DNA of 25,062 nt, taken from the IMG/VR virus record IMGVR_UViG_3300025326_000191, positions 1 through 25,062 of that record; one strand, given 5' to 3'. Origin of the DNA: a virus. Both the position numbers and the translations under genes were made by a program. Shown here one piece after another: positions 6,523 through 14,491 of the stretch. Numbering within the stretch: the stretch's first letter is position 1; each line of letters starts with the position of its first letter. The notes below the pieces were generated by a model that searched no databases, was not told where the DNA came from, and worked only from the letters and a program-made list of their open reading frames with translations.

Positions 6523-8183
6523 TGGTGGCGCCGACGATCCTGACCGGCTCGAAGACGACGGCGGATCCTGACACGATCGCCCAGCTTCGGTGGCTCTGCC
6601 AGCACGATCTGTGGGTCCTGGCGTCCGTCATCCTCAATAGTGACAACCCGACGAGTCAGCTCTGCCCGCCGCTGCATCGCGAGCTCTGCACCTTCATACA
6701 CACCACGCCGTACCGCAAGAACCTCTATCTCATGTCTCGCGGGTATCTGAAAACCTCGTTCATCACGATCTGGGGCAATGTCCAACGCATCCTCCGCAAT
6801 CCAGAGATTCGCATTCTCATTGCCTCGAACAAGGCCGAGAATGCCCAGACCATGCTCGCGGAGATCAAGGTGGCGCTCCAGCACCCCCTACTGCTCTGGC
6901 TCTTCCCCGATGTGCTCTATCGAGACCCGGCTCGAGAGGCCGATCAGTGGACGACGTCCTCGATCATCGTGAAGCGGAAGCGCCGGCGTGGGATCGCGAC
7001 CGTGGAGACGATCGGCGCGTCGGGTGAGATCACGTCGCGCCACTACGATCATGCCGTCTTTGACGACCTGGTGGGCCGGGAAAACTACTCGACGCGCGAC
7101 CTGCGCGAGGCCACCAAGCTGTTCATTCGCCAGGCCCAACCGCTGCTTGACCCGACGACGACGACCCAGGACTACGTAGGGACGCCGTGGCACTACGACG
7201 ACGCCTACGCGGACCTCCTCGCTCGTCGGGCCAAGGGCGCGCCGCTCGGCGTCTTCATGCGGGCGTGCTGGCGACCCGATCCCGAGGGCGACGAGACGGC
7301 GGTGTTCGGCCGCGTCCGCTCCAACTATCCCGAGAAGTTCCCCGTCGCAGAACTCGTCGCCATTCGGGACGACATGGGGCCCAGCGAGTTCAGCGCCCAG
7401 TACTTGATCGACCCGATGAGCGCCGACACGGCCTACTTGCCGCGCGACAAGGCCATCATCGTGCCCCGCGCGGAGTGCCCGCCACTCGATACGCTCTGGA
7501 TCGTCATGACGGTGGACCCGGCCATCTCGCTCAAGGCGTGGGCGGACTACTCGGCCATCGCCACCGTGGGGTACGATGCCGACGGGTTCCGCTGGGTGCT
7601 CGATCTGCGCCGGGGCCGGTGGACGGAGAGCGAACTCGTGGCCCAGGTCTACGATGCCTGGGCCTGGACACGAGGCGTGCGAGCCATCGGCTTCGAGATG
7701 ATCGGGTTTGCCAAGATTTTCCGACGGATCTTCACGGCGGAGGGCCAGGCGCGTGGCCAGCAGCTTCCGATCATGGCCTTGGAACGCGATACGCGCGTGA
7801 CGAAGAACGTGCGGCTCCGCGCGCTCGAAGTCCCATGGCACAAGCAACAGTTCCGGTTCCTCGGTGATGCCCCGGCACTCCAAGAGTTGCTCCACGAGGC
7901 CGAGGTGTTCCGCCCTGACCGTGAAAACGCGCACGACGATCTGCTCGACGCGCTCGTGGACGCCGACCAGCTTCGGCTCAAGCCCGAGATCGCGGCGCCG
8001 GACTCGCCCTACGACGATCCTGAGCTGGCCGAGCGTGCCGACCGAGAGGAACAGGTGCAGGAGCGGCGTCGGCAGGGCGGTCATGAGGCGCTGGAGCACC
8101 TCGATCTCCAGATTGCGGTGGCGATGCAGCGCCGGCGCGAGGCGTGGGACGAGATGCGGGCCGAGGAGCACGAATTCGCGTGA
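6522..8183 (+). CDS. terL: Terminase large subunit (DNA-packaging ATPase/nuclease)
   Basis: This is a 553-aa protein that pumps DNA into the procapsid and cuts the concatemer. The N-terminal ATPase shows a Walker A-like loop S72-R-G-Y-L-K77-T-S, a Walker B V-F-D181-D182-L after the strand HAVF, and a coupling motif V219-G-T-P-W. The C-terminal RNase H-like nuclease shows T-V-D332-P, D342 and the terminal A-H-D472-D473-L-L-D476-A triad. The length is usual for TerL. The start is ATG 6522, sharing a base with the preceding stop (TGATG); GTG 6519 would add one residue. The last 60 residues are a charged helical tail. No small terminase subunit is recognisable next to it. Domain motifs are seen; the role is established for the family. 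Confidence 0.96.
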   Translation: MVAPTILTGSKTTADPDTIAQLRWLCQHDLWVLASVILNSDNPTSQLCPPLHRELCTFIHTTPYRKNLYLMSRGYLKTSFITIWGNVQRILRNPEIRILIASNKAENAQTMLAEIKVALQHPLLLWLFPDVLYRDPAREADQWTTSSIIVKRKRRRGIATVETIGASGEITSRHYDHAVFDDLVGRENYSTRDLREATKLFIRQAQPLLDPTTTTQDYVGTPWHYDDAYADLLARRAKGAPLGVFMRACWRPDPEGDETAVFGRVRSNYPEKFPVAELVAIRDDMGPSEFSAQYLIDPMSADTAYLPRDKAIIVPRAECPPLDTLWIVMTVDPAISLKAWADYSAIATVGYDADGFRWVLDLRRGRWTESELVAQVYDAWAWTRGVRAIGFEMIGFAKIFRRIFTAEGQARGQQLPIMALERDTRVTKNVRLRALEVPWHKQQFRFLGDAPALQELLHEAEVFRPDRENAHDDLLDALVDADQLRLKPEIAAPDSPYDDPELAERADREEQVQERRRQGGHEALEHLDLQIAVAMQRRREAWDEMRAEEHEFA

Positions 8184-8194
8184 AAGGAGTCGAC

Positions 8195-8389
8195 ATGATA
8201 CACGGGATGCCCGGAAAGATGGCGAACATACGCGGCAAGGGCAAGAAACCGCCGCCGCGAGCGGCTCGGGCGGCCCGGAAGGCATCGAAAGAGCCTTCGA
8301 TGCCGATGTCGGGGCCGATGCCGATGCCCATGGGGGGCGGGCGCCCCACCATGGCGTACCAGGGCGGTCTGGCGGCCCTCGGGAGGTAA
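8195..8389 (+). CDS. Small Met/Pro/Lys-rich protein
   Basis: This is a 64-aa protein from ATG 8195, preceded by GAAAGGAGTCGAC, one of the clearest ribosome-binding sites in the window. The first half is very basic (RGKGKKPPPRAARAARKASK) and the second is a Met-Pro-Gly tract (MPMSGPMPMPMGGGRP) ending AYQGGLAALGR. It is low-complexity and probably disordered. Short proteins of this composition between terL and portal are frequent in environmental short-tailed phages, but I know no defined function. A DNA- or head-associated role would suit the charge. It is followed within 4 bp by another basic small gene. Confidence 0.65.
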   Translation: MIHGMPGKMANIRGKGKKPPPRAARAARKASKEPSMPMSGPMPMPMGGGRPTMAYQGGLAALGR

Positions 8390-8392
8390 GGT

Positions 8393-8584
8393 ATGCCGAT
8401 TCCAGGCGGTGGACGCTACCGGGTCAAGACGACGAGAGGCGGGAAGAAGGTCCGGCTCCACTTCACGCCCGGCGGCAAGGTCAACGAGGCGAAGAATCTC
8501 AAGACCGGGGCGACGCACACGCCGGCCGAGTTCGCGGCGGACCGAAACTCGCGTCGGCCCTACGGGCTGGAGACGCTGCGGTGA
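8393..8584 (+). CDS. Small basic protein
   Basis: This encodes 63 aa, with ribosome-binding site GGGAGGTAAGG at the end of the previous gene. It is rich in Lys, Arg and Gly (GGRYRVKTTRGGKKVRLHF, then PGGKVNEAKNLKTGATHTP) and looks like a small beta-barrel or DNA-contacting domain. The last codons overlap the GTG start of the next gene as GTGA (8581-8584). No known family is assigned; a head-associated role is only suggested by its place between terL and portal. Confidence 0.65.
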   Translation: MPIPGGGRYRVKTTRGGKKVRLHFTPGGKVNEAKNLKTGATHTPAEFAADRNSRRPYGLETLR

Positions 8585-8823
8585 TCTTCTTCGCTGGTCG
8601 GGCCTACATCCGCCATCTCGAAGCCGAAATCGCGTGGTATCGGACCCAGATGATCCACGAGCGCCAGCGGGCCGAGAAGGCGCTGGATCGACTGCTCGAA
8701 CAGCGCGGAATCGGGCCGATCACGGTCCCGACGCCCGAGGAGATCATGGCCGCGGTCGAGGACAACCCGGTCGAACGGCTCATGCGCGATCCCGAGTTCG
8801 CCTCGGCGGGAAGCGCGGAATGA
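8581..8823 (+). CDS. Small coiled-coil-like protein
   Basis: This 80-aa protein uses a GTG start in a GTGA overlap. It opens with a short hydrophobic stretch (IFFAGRAYI), continues with a charged amphipathic helix (HLEAEIAWYRTQMIHERQRA, EKALDRLLEQ) that could form a coiled coil, and finishes with an acidic region (PTPEEIMAAVEDNPVERLM). The N-terminal hydrophobic segment is too short for a confident membrane anchor. The size and helical nature would allow a small scaffold-like or regulatory role, but nothing specific is visible. The stop overlaps the next ATG (ATGA at 8820). Confidence 0.6.
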   Translation: MIFFAGRAYIRHLEAEIAWYRTQMIHERQRAEKALDRLLEQRGIGPITVPTPEEIMAAVEDNPVERLMRDPEFASAGSAE

Positions 8824-9044
8824 GCCTGTGGGAACCTCCCAAGGCCGTGAGGTTCCACGTGGAACGTCCGTCCGCCATCCGCATCATGAACGCCGAGGGT
8901 CGGCTCCTGCGTGTCGTCCAGCCCGATCTACGCGTCGCGGCGTGTCGTTACCACCAGCGCCGCGACTGCCCGACCTGCACCTACGCCCTGACCAGCGAGG
9001 GGGCACTGTCACGTCGGCGCGCGTCCGAGATCGAGGGTTCGTGA
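8820..9044 (+). CDS. Small zinc-knuckle-like protein
   Basis: This encodes 74 aa and is coupled at both ends (ATGA at 8820 and TGATG at 9044). Residues 42-53 form a compact C-x2-H-x4-C-x2-C set (C42, H45, C50, C53) inside ACRYHQRRDCPTC, a plausible single-zinc site. The N-terminal half, RFHVERPSAIRIMNAEGRLL, looks like a small beta sheet. An in-frame upstream extension into the previous gene is Arg-rich and rejected. Metal binding is inferred from residue spacing; the function is unknown. Confidence 0.6.
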   Translation: MSLWEPPKAVRFHVERPSAIRIMNAEGRLLRVVQPDLRVAACRYHQRRDCPTCTYALTSEGALSRRRASEIEGS

Positions 9045-9442
9045 TGCCGATCCGTGTCGGGTGCTGCACGGCCTGTGGGACCGAGACATGGCGCTCAGCC
9101 GAGGCCCAGCGTGAGGACAAAGACCAAGGGATTCATCTCGGCCAGCGGTTCCTGCTCTGGCCCGTGCCCTCGTCGGTCTACATCCAGACCTGGACGCCGA
9201 CGGGCCACACCGTAGGGATCGGGTACTGCGCGGCGTGCGTGCCCAGCTTTGGCACTCCTGGGCCTGTCGAGGTGGGCGAAGCGCGCGTCGTCGGCCACGA
9301 AGCGGCAACAAGCCGATACGGCGAGTGGTACACCGACGAGAAGGGCGAGTTCCTCCGTGCCTGGCTCGTCGATGCCCTGGGCTATGATGAGGCGGGAAGA
9401 GACCAGATCATGGCGGTGTGGGAGCAGGATCGAGTCGCCTGA
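9044..9442 (+). CDS. Zinc-binding-like hypothetical protein
   Basis: This encodes 132 aa; the ATG shares a base with the preceding stop (TGATG), and its own stop shares a base with the portal start. It carries two Cys pairs, C8-T-A-C11 (with C7) and C62-A-A-C65, separated by a strand-rich stretch, HLGQRFLLWPVPSSVYIQTW. This would make a split zinc site. The C-terminal 50 residues are charged and end in a helix (AGRDQIMAVWEQDRVA). It is immediately upstream of the portal and probably co-translated. The family is not recognised. Confidence 0.65.
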   Translation: MPIRVGCCTACGTETWRSAEAQREDKDQGIHLGQRFLLWPVPSSVYIQTWTPTGHTVGIGYCAACVPSFGTPGPVEVGEARVVGHEAATSRYGEWYTDEKGEFLRAWLVDALGYDEAGRDQIMAVWEQDRVA

Positions 9443-11676
9443 TGGCCATCACCGTCGCGCCCGCCGATCCGTACAAGGACCACGCCGCGATCCGGTCGCT
9501 GATGCGCCGGAAGCGCGACGAATGGCAGAAAGGCCGCGAGCCGTTCGTCCGAGCCGCGTACCGGAACCTGCTCTTCTACCGCGGGCTCCAGTGGATTCGG
9601 TGGGACCGGGCCATCAACCGCTTCCGGCCAGCGCGGCTCACCAAGGGGACGCCGACCCCGATGACGAATATCTTCAGCTCGACGCTCGACGCTGTGGCGT
9701 CGGTCTTCGCCCGGATCGAGCCTCGATTGCTCTTCGCGCCGGGCAGCGAAACGGACCCAGAGGACCGTGCGGCCGCCGATGTCGCCTCCCGTGTCATGGA
9801 GGTGATCGAGGATGAGGTGGAGGTGCGCTCGATGCGCCAGATCCTCGCCGCGTGGGTGGCGCTGACCGGCGGGGCCTGGCTGGAGACGGGCTACGACCCC
9901 GACCCGGAGCACGGGACGCGCCAACTCCTCGCCAGCGTGTGCCAAGCCCCGGGGTGCGGCCACGTCCAGGCGCCTGGCGCTCCGGCCTGTGAGGACTGCG
10001 GGGTTTCTGGCCCAGCGGATGTGATGCAGACCGTGCCGATCGGCCGCATGTACCTGGACGTGGTCTCGCTCTTCGAGATGTACTTCGACGCCGGCGTGAC
10101 GGACTGGACGAAGCAGCGCGGGTATCGCCGAGAAAAGTCGGTGTCGATCGACGAGGCGAAACGGCGCTGGCCCGCGCTTGCCGAGACGCTCCAGCCCAAC
10201 ACGGCCGGGAGCACGGCGGACGAGTGGTATGCCGAGGCCCTCCCGACGCTTCCGCCAGCGCTCGACGAGACGAGCTCGACCCGGTTCCTGGCCAGCGTCC
10301 GGCTCCGGGCCGACCGCGTCACGGAGGCGTGGCATTGGCAACGTCCCGATTCCACCTACCCGGACGGGCTGCTGGCGATCGAGGTTGGCCGCGATCAGCT
10401 CGCTCACGCCGGCCCGATTCCCTATGGCTCGCGCCGGGCCGACGGTTCACGGGCGCCCTTCCTGCCTCACGTCTGGTTCCCTCAGAAGTACGTGCCGGGC
10501 AGCGGCTATCCGAAGACGGTCGCCGACGATCTGGCCCACAAGCAGGCCCAGCGCAACCGCTGGGAGTCGATCATCGAGGCGTGCGGGATGCGGATGGGGT
10601 CGCCCACATGGCTGATCCCGGGCGGCTGCGGCGTCCAGGGCTTCACGGGCGAGCCGGGCGCCAAGATGTACTGGACACCGAACCCGATCGCGCCGAACGC
10701 GAAGCCAGAACGTCTCCAGGGCCTCGGCATCCCGCTTGCGTTCATCCAGATGATCGAGAAGATCGACAAGACCTTCGAGGAGCTCGCTGCGACGTTCGAC
10801 GTGATCAAAGGGGCCCGGCCGGCTGGTGTCTCGGCCGGCATCGCGCTCCAGATCCTCCAGGAACGCGGCCAAAGCCGCTTCGCGCCGCTGTTCATCACGT
10901 GGGAGAACGCCTGGGGGGCGTGGTCCCGGCAGGCCCTCGACATCTTCCGCGAGTTCGTGACCGAGGAGCGCCTCCGGCGCATCCAGGGGCGTGATGGCGG
11001 CTGGGAGGTCGAGAAGTTCCTCGGTGCCGATCTTCGCGGGCGGGTCGACGTGATGCCGGAGGCGGGGTCATCGACTCCGCGGTCAACGCTCGTGGAGCGG
11101 GCCGAGATCGAGCAGTTATTGACGCTCGGGGTCCTGTCGCCGGCTGAGCCCGAGGTGCGGCACAAGATTCTCGAGACCTACGGTAAACTCTACATGGTGC
11201 CGACCATGGCGGCGGACGTGAAGAACGCGATGCGGGAGAACGAAGCCTTCGAGGCGCTGGCGCAGGACCCGACGCTCTCCCAGGCGATCGGCGACGACAT
11301 CATGGCCCTGGAACAGATGCCCTACCCGCTGATCATCCAGCAGATGCGGCTGCGCGGCGTCACGATCCCGAAGGTCCGGGCCGCCGTCGACAACCACGGG
11401 CTCCACAGCCGGGAGCATGGGTCGTTCCTGAAGGCGGAGCGGTCGCAGCGGCTTCCCGAGATCGTCCAGGTCCTCGCCGAGCGGCACAAGGCGTACCACG
11501 ACGAACTCATGATCCAGCAGATGCAGTCCGTGGTAGGGCTGAATGCCCAGCCGAACCCGTCCGGTGGGTTCCTGGCCAAGCCAGCGACCTCGCCGATGCA
11601 AGGCGCCTCGTCGCCGATGGGGCTGGAGGGTCAAGGACAGGAGATGATGGGCGAGATGGCGCAGAGCGCGTCTTGA
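9442..11676 (+). CDS. Portal protein with internal zinc-ribbon-like insertion
   Basis: This 744-aa protein is the likely dodecameric head vertex through which DNA enters and leaves. The size is near that of the P22 portal (725 aa). The N-terminal wing shows typical portal features: RKRDEWQKGREPFVRAAYRN, then LQWIRWDRAINRFRP, NIFSSTLDAVASVFARIEPR and ILAAWVALTGGAWLETGYD. The middle part (ERLQGLGIPLAFIQMIEKID followed by AATFDVIKG) fits the stem and crown-proximal helices. The Gln/Met-rich C-terminus may form the crown or barrel. Residues 167-186 contain C167-x4-C172-x10-C183-x2-C186, a zinc-ribbon-like insertion in the wing. The start is ATG 9442 in a TGATG overlap. The TerL-portal-scaffold-coat order supports the call strongly. 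Confidence 0.9.
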   Translation: MAITVAPADPYKDHAAIRSLMRRKRDEWQKGREPFVRAAYRNLLFYRGLQWIRWDRAINRFRPARLTKGTPTPMTNIFSSTLDAVASVFARIEPRLLFAPGSETDPEDRAAADVASRVMEVIEDEVEVRSMRQILAAWVALTGGAWLETGYDPDPEHGTRQLLASVCQAPGCGHVQAPGAPACEDCGVSGPADVMQTVPIGRMYLDVVSLFEMYFDAGVTDWTKQRGYRREKSVSIDEAKRRWPALAETLQPNTAGSTADEWYAEALPTLPPALDETSSTRFLASVRLRADRVTEAWHWQRPDSTYPDGLLAIEVGRDQLAHAGPIPYGSRRADGSRAPFLPHVWFPQKYVPGSGYPKTVADDLAHKQAQRNRWESIIEACGMRMGSPTWLIPGGCGVQGFTGEPGAKMYWTPNPIAPNAKPERLQGLGIPLAFIQMIEKIDKTFEELAATFDVIKGARPAGVSAGIALQILQERGQSRFAPLFITWENAWGAWSRQALDIFREFVTEERLRRIQGRDGGWEVEKFLGADLRGRVDVMPEAGSSTPRSTLVERAEIEQLLTLGVLSPAEPEVRHKILETYGKLYMVPTMAADVKNAMRENEAFEALAQDPTLSQAIGDDIMALEQMPYPLIIQQMRLRGVTIPKVRAAVDNHGLHSREHGSFLKAERSQRLPEIVQVLAERHKAYHDELMIQQMQSVVGLNAQPNPSGGFLAKPATSPMQGASSPMGLEGQGQEMMGEMAQSAS

Positions 11677-11700
11677 CAAGTTCCGTGCCACGGGCATACC
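11673..11700 (+). promoter_or_regulatory. Possible promoter at portal stop
   Basis: TTGACA at 11673-11678, overlapping the portal stop codon, is a perfect -35 consensus. At a spacing of 16-18 bases there is only a weak -10 (CATACC or TACCGT). It lies at the start of the single long non-coding interval, just upstream of the scaffold and coat genes that need high expression. The support is modest because the -10 is poor and a chance match is possible. Confidence 0.25.
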
Positions 11701-11930
11701 GTGCGGGCGAATCGCGGAGGCGCCCGGCGTACAGGGCGCGGTAGTCGACAACTGAATCGGGGCGCGGGTTGATCCCCCGCCGTAAGCCTCTGGGCCTCGT
11801 CCCAGGGGGCCGACCACGGGACGCACGAGGGCGTCGGAAGGGTGATCCCTTACGGGGACGTGAAACCCTTCCGGCGCCTTCGTCGTTTCGGGCACTGCCG
11901 CACGATGAGGCGCGCGGCGAGGCGAAGTCC
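11677..11930 (+). ncRNA. Structured intergenic region, candidate leader or ncRNA
   Basis: This 254-bp interval between portal and scaffold has no convincing gene; the open frame from 11769 is Arg/Pro-rich and reads through the hairpins. It contains successive inverted repeats: CACGG/CCGTG (11689-11703), GCGCCC/GGGCGC with an 8-base loop (11720-11739), a GC-rich arm (11761-11781), CCTCTGGG/CCCAGGGG with one G-U (11787-11808), and a perfect 9-bp CGGAAGGGT/ACCCTTCCG (11835-11873) enclosing TCCC/GGGA. The arm at 11764-11780 (GCGGG, 7-base loop TTGATCC, CCCGC) resembles a tRNA T-arm, but I could not build a full tRNA. A structured 5' leader, a stable small RNA or a packaging-related RNA are all possible. 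Confidence 0.35.
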
Positions 11931-12722
11931 ATGCCAGACGATCTGGACGTCAGCACCGGCGAGTCGTTCCCGCTACCCGAGGTTCAAGGCGCTCCTGCAT
12001 CCACCACGGCCACGGCGACGCTACCGCCGCAGGATCAGGGCCCCGCCAAGGAACCCCCGTTCCACACCCATCCCCGATGGCAGCAAATGATGCAGCACAA
12101 CCGGGGTCTCACGGGTCAAGTCGGCCAACTCACCCAGGAACTCGAACGCCTCAAGCAGGCTCAGCAGCAGGCGCCGGCGGGCCGGATGACGCCCGAGCAG
12201 CAGTTCGAGTTGCAGCAGGCCGGCGCCGCGCTGGAGAACCTGATTCGCCAGCATCCCAAGCTGGCCTGGATTCTCGACGAGCGGGCACCCAAGATCCTCG
12301 ATTCTGGTGATCGGCTCGAATCGCTCTCGAAGGCGCAGTTCAACGCGCTGACCCGTCAAGGGCGCAATACGCTCGGTGATCTGTTCAAGGCGGACAACCT
12401 GCCACCCGAGACGCATACCGAACTCGAAGACCTCATTGCCGCGAAGCTGAAGATGAACCCGGAGCGGCTCCAGCGGTACATGGCGGGCGACATCGACGTG
12501 GTCCGCGAGGTCTATACGGAACTCAAGCCGTTTGTCGAGGCGCTTCGGCGGACGGCCACCACGACCACCCTCGAAGCCAAAGGTCGCGTCAGCAGACTTC
12601 CGCCTCGCCCCGTCGGCGGCGGCCCCGGTCAACCGGCCTTGCCCAAGCTCCAACCTGGCAAGGAACGGGAGTACCTGGGCAGTGTCGCGAAGATGGCGCG
12701 GAACCTGTTGAGCAGCGGCTAG
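11931..12722 (+). CDS. Capsid scaffolding protein
   Basis: This 263-aa protein lies between portal and coat, where scaffolds usually sit (P22 scaffold is 303 aa). It is highly charged and Gln-rich. An acidic, disordered N-terminus is followed by a long helix (QVGQLTQELERLKQAQQQAP), further helices (EQQFELQQAGAALENLIRQH) and a basic C-terminal end (LQPGKEREYLGSVAKMARNL) of the type that binds coat. Scaffolds direct procapsid assembly and then leave. The start is ATG 11931, with purine-rich GCGAGGCGAAG upstream; an extension to 11769 would add 54 Arg/Pro-rich residues encoded by the structured interval. The identification rests on composition, coiled-coil character and position. Confidence 0.8.
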   Translation: MPDDLDVSTGESFPLPEVQGAPASTTATATLPPQDQGPAKEPPFHTHPRWQQMMQHNRGLTGQVGQLTQELERLKQAQQQAPAGRMTPEQQFELQQAGAALENLIRQHPKLAWILDERAPKILDSGDRLESLSKAQFNALTRQGRNTLGDLFKADNLPPETHTELEDLIAAKLKMNPERLQRYMAGDIDVVREVYTELKPFVEALRRTATTTTLEAKGRVSRLPPRPVGGGPGQPALPKLQPGKEREYLGSVAKMARNLLSSG

Positions 12723-12732
12723 GGAGACGCTC

Positions 12733-14031
12733 ATGGCTGGACAGGACACAGTATCCTTCGACGAAGTCCTCAGAACCGTGTGGGGCCCCGCGATCCTCGA
12801 ACTGGTGCCCCAGAAGATCAAGCTGTTGGAGTTGTTCGAGGAGCGTGACGCCAACGACTGGGGCGGGCGCGAGGTGCAGCAAACCATTCACATCGGGCGC
12901 AACCGCGGGGTCGGCGCCTACTCCGAGATGGGAGCGGTGCCGGCGGCGGGTCAGCAGGAGTACGCCACGGCGCGCATCCCGATGAGGTACATCGGAGGGC
13001 GCATCCAGCTCAGCGCCCAGGTCATGAAGGCGTCCCAGGGTCCGCGTCACGCCGCCGCGTCTGCGATGGAGGAGGAGACGACGCGACTCATCAAGGATCT
13101 TCGCGCCGAGTTGAACCGGATGTTGAACGGCGACGGACGCGGCGTGCTCGCCTTCGTCAACGGCGATCCGAGCACCGGGACGACCATCACGGTCGATTCG
13201 CCTCACGGGGTCGCGGGCGCCACCAACGGCAACCGCTTCATCTCGGTCAACGACCGCGTCACGTTCGTCAACCCAGCCACCGGGGCGATCCGCGCGTCGG
13301 CTGATCATCTCGTGTCGGCCTACGCCGCGGGCGGGACGACCTACACGGCGAGTGCGGCGGCCGCCGCTGCCGTGGAGGACAACGACTACATCGTGCGGGC
13401 CAACAAGGCAACTCTGACCGACGTGTCGGATACGAGCTACGCCAAGGAGACCATGGGCCTTCGGGGCCATGTGGACGATGGGACCTATGTCTCCACATAC
13501 TTCGGGCTGAACCGGACGACCTTTCCGAAGCTCCAGGCGTCGGTGATCGCCGTCAACGGGGCGGTGAGCGGCGAGGTGATCCAGAAGGGCCTCGACATGA
13601 CCGACCAGCGCGGTGATGGCGAGGTCAGCGATTTCGTCTTGCACCACTCAGTCCGGCGGGCCTACCTGGCCGTCACCGAGGATGCGCGCCGGTATCAGGG
13701 CGGCGATCTGTCGAATCCTGACGCCGGGACGCGCGCGGCGAAGCGCCAGGCCGTCACGTTCGGTGGCATCCCGTTCATGGAGGAGAAGTACTGCGACTAC
13801 GGCGTCATCTACGGCATCGACCGCTCCAACTTTATCCAGTTTGTCGAGGAACCCGGCAAGTGGTTCGACGATGACGGATCCATCCTCCAACGGCTCGGTT
13901 CCGGGACCACGTTCCAGCATGGCGTGGAGGGCTTCTACTACATCTGGAAGAACTTTTTCTGCAAGGCGCCCAACCAGAGCGTCCGATTCGACGGCATCTC
14001 GGCCAGCGTCGCCGTGGTCCACGTGGACTAG
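12733..14031 (+). CDS. Major capsid protein
   Basis: This encodes 432 aa, close to the length of the P22 coat (430 aa), with a good ribosome-binding site (AGGGAGA) 7 bases before the ATG. The sequence shows HK97-fold-like order. The N-terminal arm contains VPQKIKLLELFEE. It is followed by an E-loop-like stretch, IHIGRNRGVGAYSEMGAVP, and the helix MEEETTRLIKDLRAELNRML that would be the spine helix. An Ala/Thr-rich inserted domain comes next (about residues 150-220), and the C-terminal region has FVLHHSVRRAYLAVTEDARR and TFGGIPFMEEKYCDYGVIYG. The last motif, a target-site strand followed by 'G-x-P', is typical of coat proteins. It directly follows the scaffold. No protease gene is adjacent, so coat processing is not indicated. 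Confidence 0.88.
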   Translation: MAGQDTVSFDEVLRTVWGPAILELVPQKIKLLELFEERDANDWGGREVQQTIHIGRNRGVGAYSEMGAVPAAGQQEYATARIPMRYIGGRIQLSAQVMKASQGPRHAAASAMEEETTRLIKDLRAELNRMLNGDGRGVLAFVNGDPSTGTTITVDSPHGVAGATNGNRFISVNDRVTFVNPATGAIRASADHLVSAYAAGGTTYTASAAAAAAVEDNDYIVRANKATLTDVSDTSYAKETMGLRGHVDDGTYVSTYFGLNRTTFPKLQASVIAVNGAVSGEVIQKGLDMTDQRGDGEVSDFVLHHSVRRAYLAVTEDARRYQGGDLSNPDAGTRAAKRQAVTFGGIPFMEEKYCDYGVIYGIDRSNFIQFVEEPGKWFDDDGSILQRLGSGTTFQHGVEGFYYIWKNFFCKAPNQSVRFDGISASVAVVHVD

Positions 14032-14041
14032 GAGGCGCCTC

Positions 14042-14488
14042 ATGGCAGACGATCGAGACCTCACGCCGATTCTGCTCATCGACCGGGCGGGTCTCGGCGG
14101 GTTCGAGTTCCAGTACGACGGGCGGCCCTTCGAGTTCAAGCGCGGCCAGATCACGAAAACGACCTACGCCGATGTGGCGCGGTTCCTCTTCGTAGGCCGC
14201 AAACTCATGGTCTGGACCACCGAGGGTGAGTTCGTCTTTCGGCTTGCGCTTCGGGATGCTCCCGGATTCGAGGGCGTGTCCCAGCATCTGGCCAACGAAC
14301 TCGGTCCCGACGTGGTCGACACGGGTGAACGGATCGAGATCGATACGAGGCGCGTTGAGGGCTGGGACCTCGACGGTGTCGATCGATCACACTCGCAAGT
14401 CCTTCGGCTCAACGTGCCGCGTAACGAACTTCGAGAAAACCAGGGGCGCGAGCCGGGCTCTCGGATCGTCGCCGCGGAACGGGGGTAG
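14042..14488 (+). CDS. Hypothetical head-associated protein
   Basis: This encodes 148 aa; ATG 14042 is preceded by GGAGGCGCCTC. The protein begins with a predicted beta domain (PILLIDRAGLGGFEFQYDGR, PFEFKRGQITKTTYADVARF) and continues with strands and an acidic C-terminal half, ending Arg/Glu-rich. No cysteines or catalytic motif are visible. Its position right behind the coat gene is where phages often encode head decoration or completion proteins. That is inference from position; the family is not recognised. Confidence 0.65.
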   Translation: MADDRDLTPILLIDRAGLGGFEFQYDGRPFEFKRGQITKTTYADVARFLFVGRKLMVWTTEGEFVFRLALRDAPGFEGVSQHLANELGPDVVDTGERIEIDTRRVEGWDLDGVDRSHSQVLRLNVPRNELRENQGREPGSRIVAAERG

Positions 14489-14491
14489 ACC

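Noticed and set aside
6888-8285. Long open frame on the minus strand across terL (465 codons)
   Set aside because: It is antisense to a gene with intact Walker and nuclease motifs, is His/Arg/Leu-rich, and is the expected mirror of GC-rich coding DNA. No minus-strand ribosome-binding or operon context.
11764-11780. T-arm-like hairpin (5-bp stem, 7-base loop) suggesting a tRNA
   Set aside because: The loop TTGATCC lacks the standard TTC-R-A order, and I could not place an anticodon arm or acceptor stem around it.
11769-11930. N-terminal extension of the scaffold gene to 11769
   Set aside because: The extra 54 residues are Arg/Pro/Gly-rich and coded by the hairpin region; ATG 11931 has a purine-rich upstream site and gives a normal acidic scaffold start.
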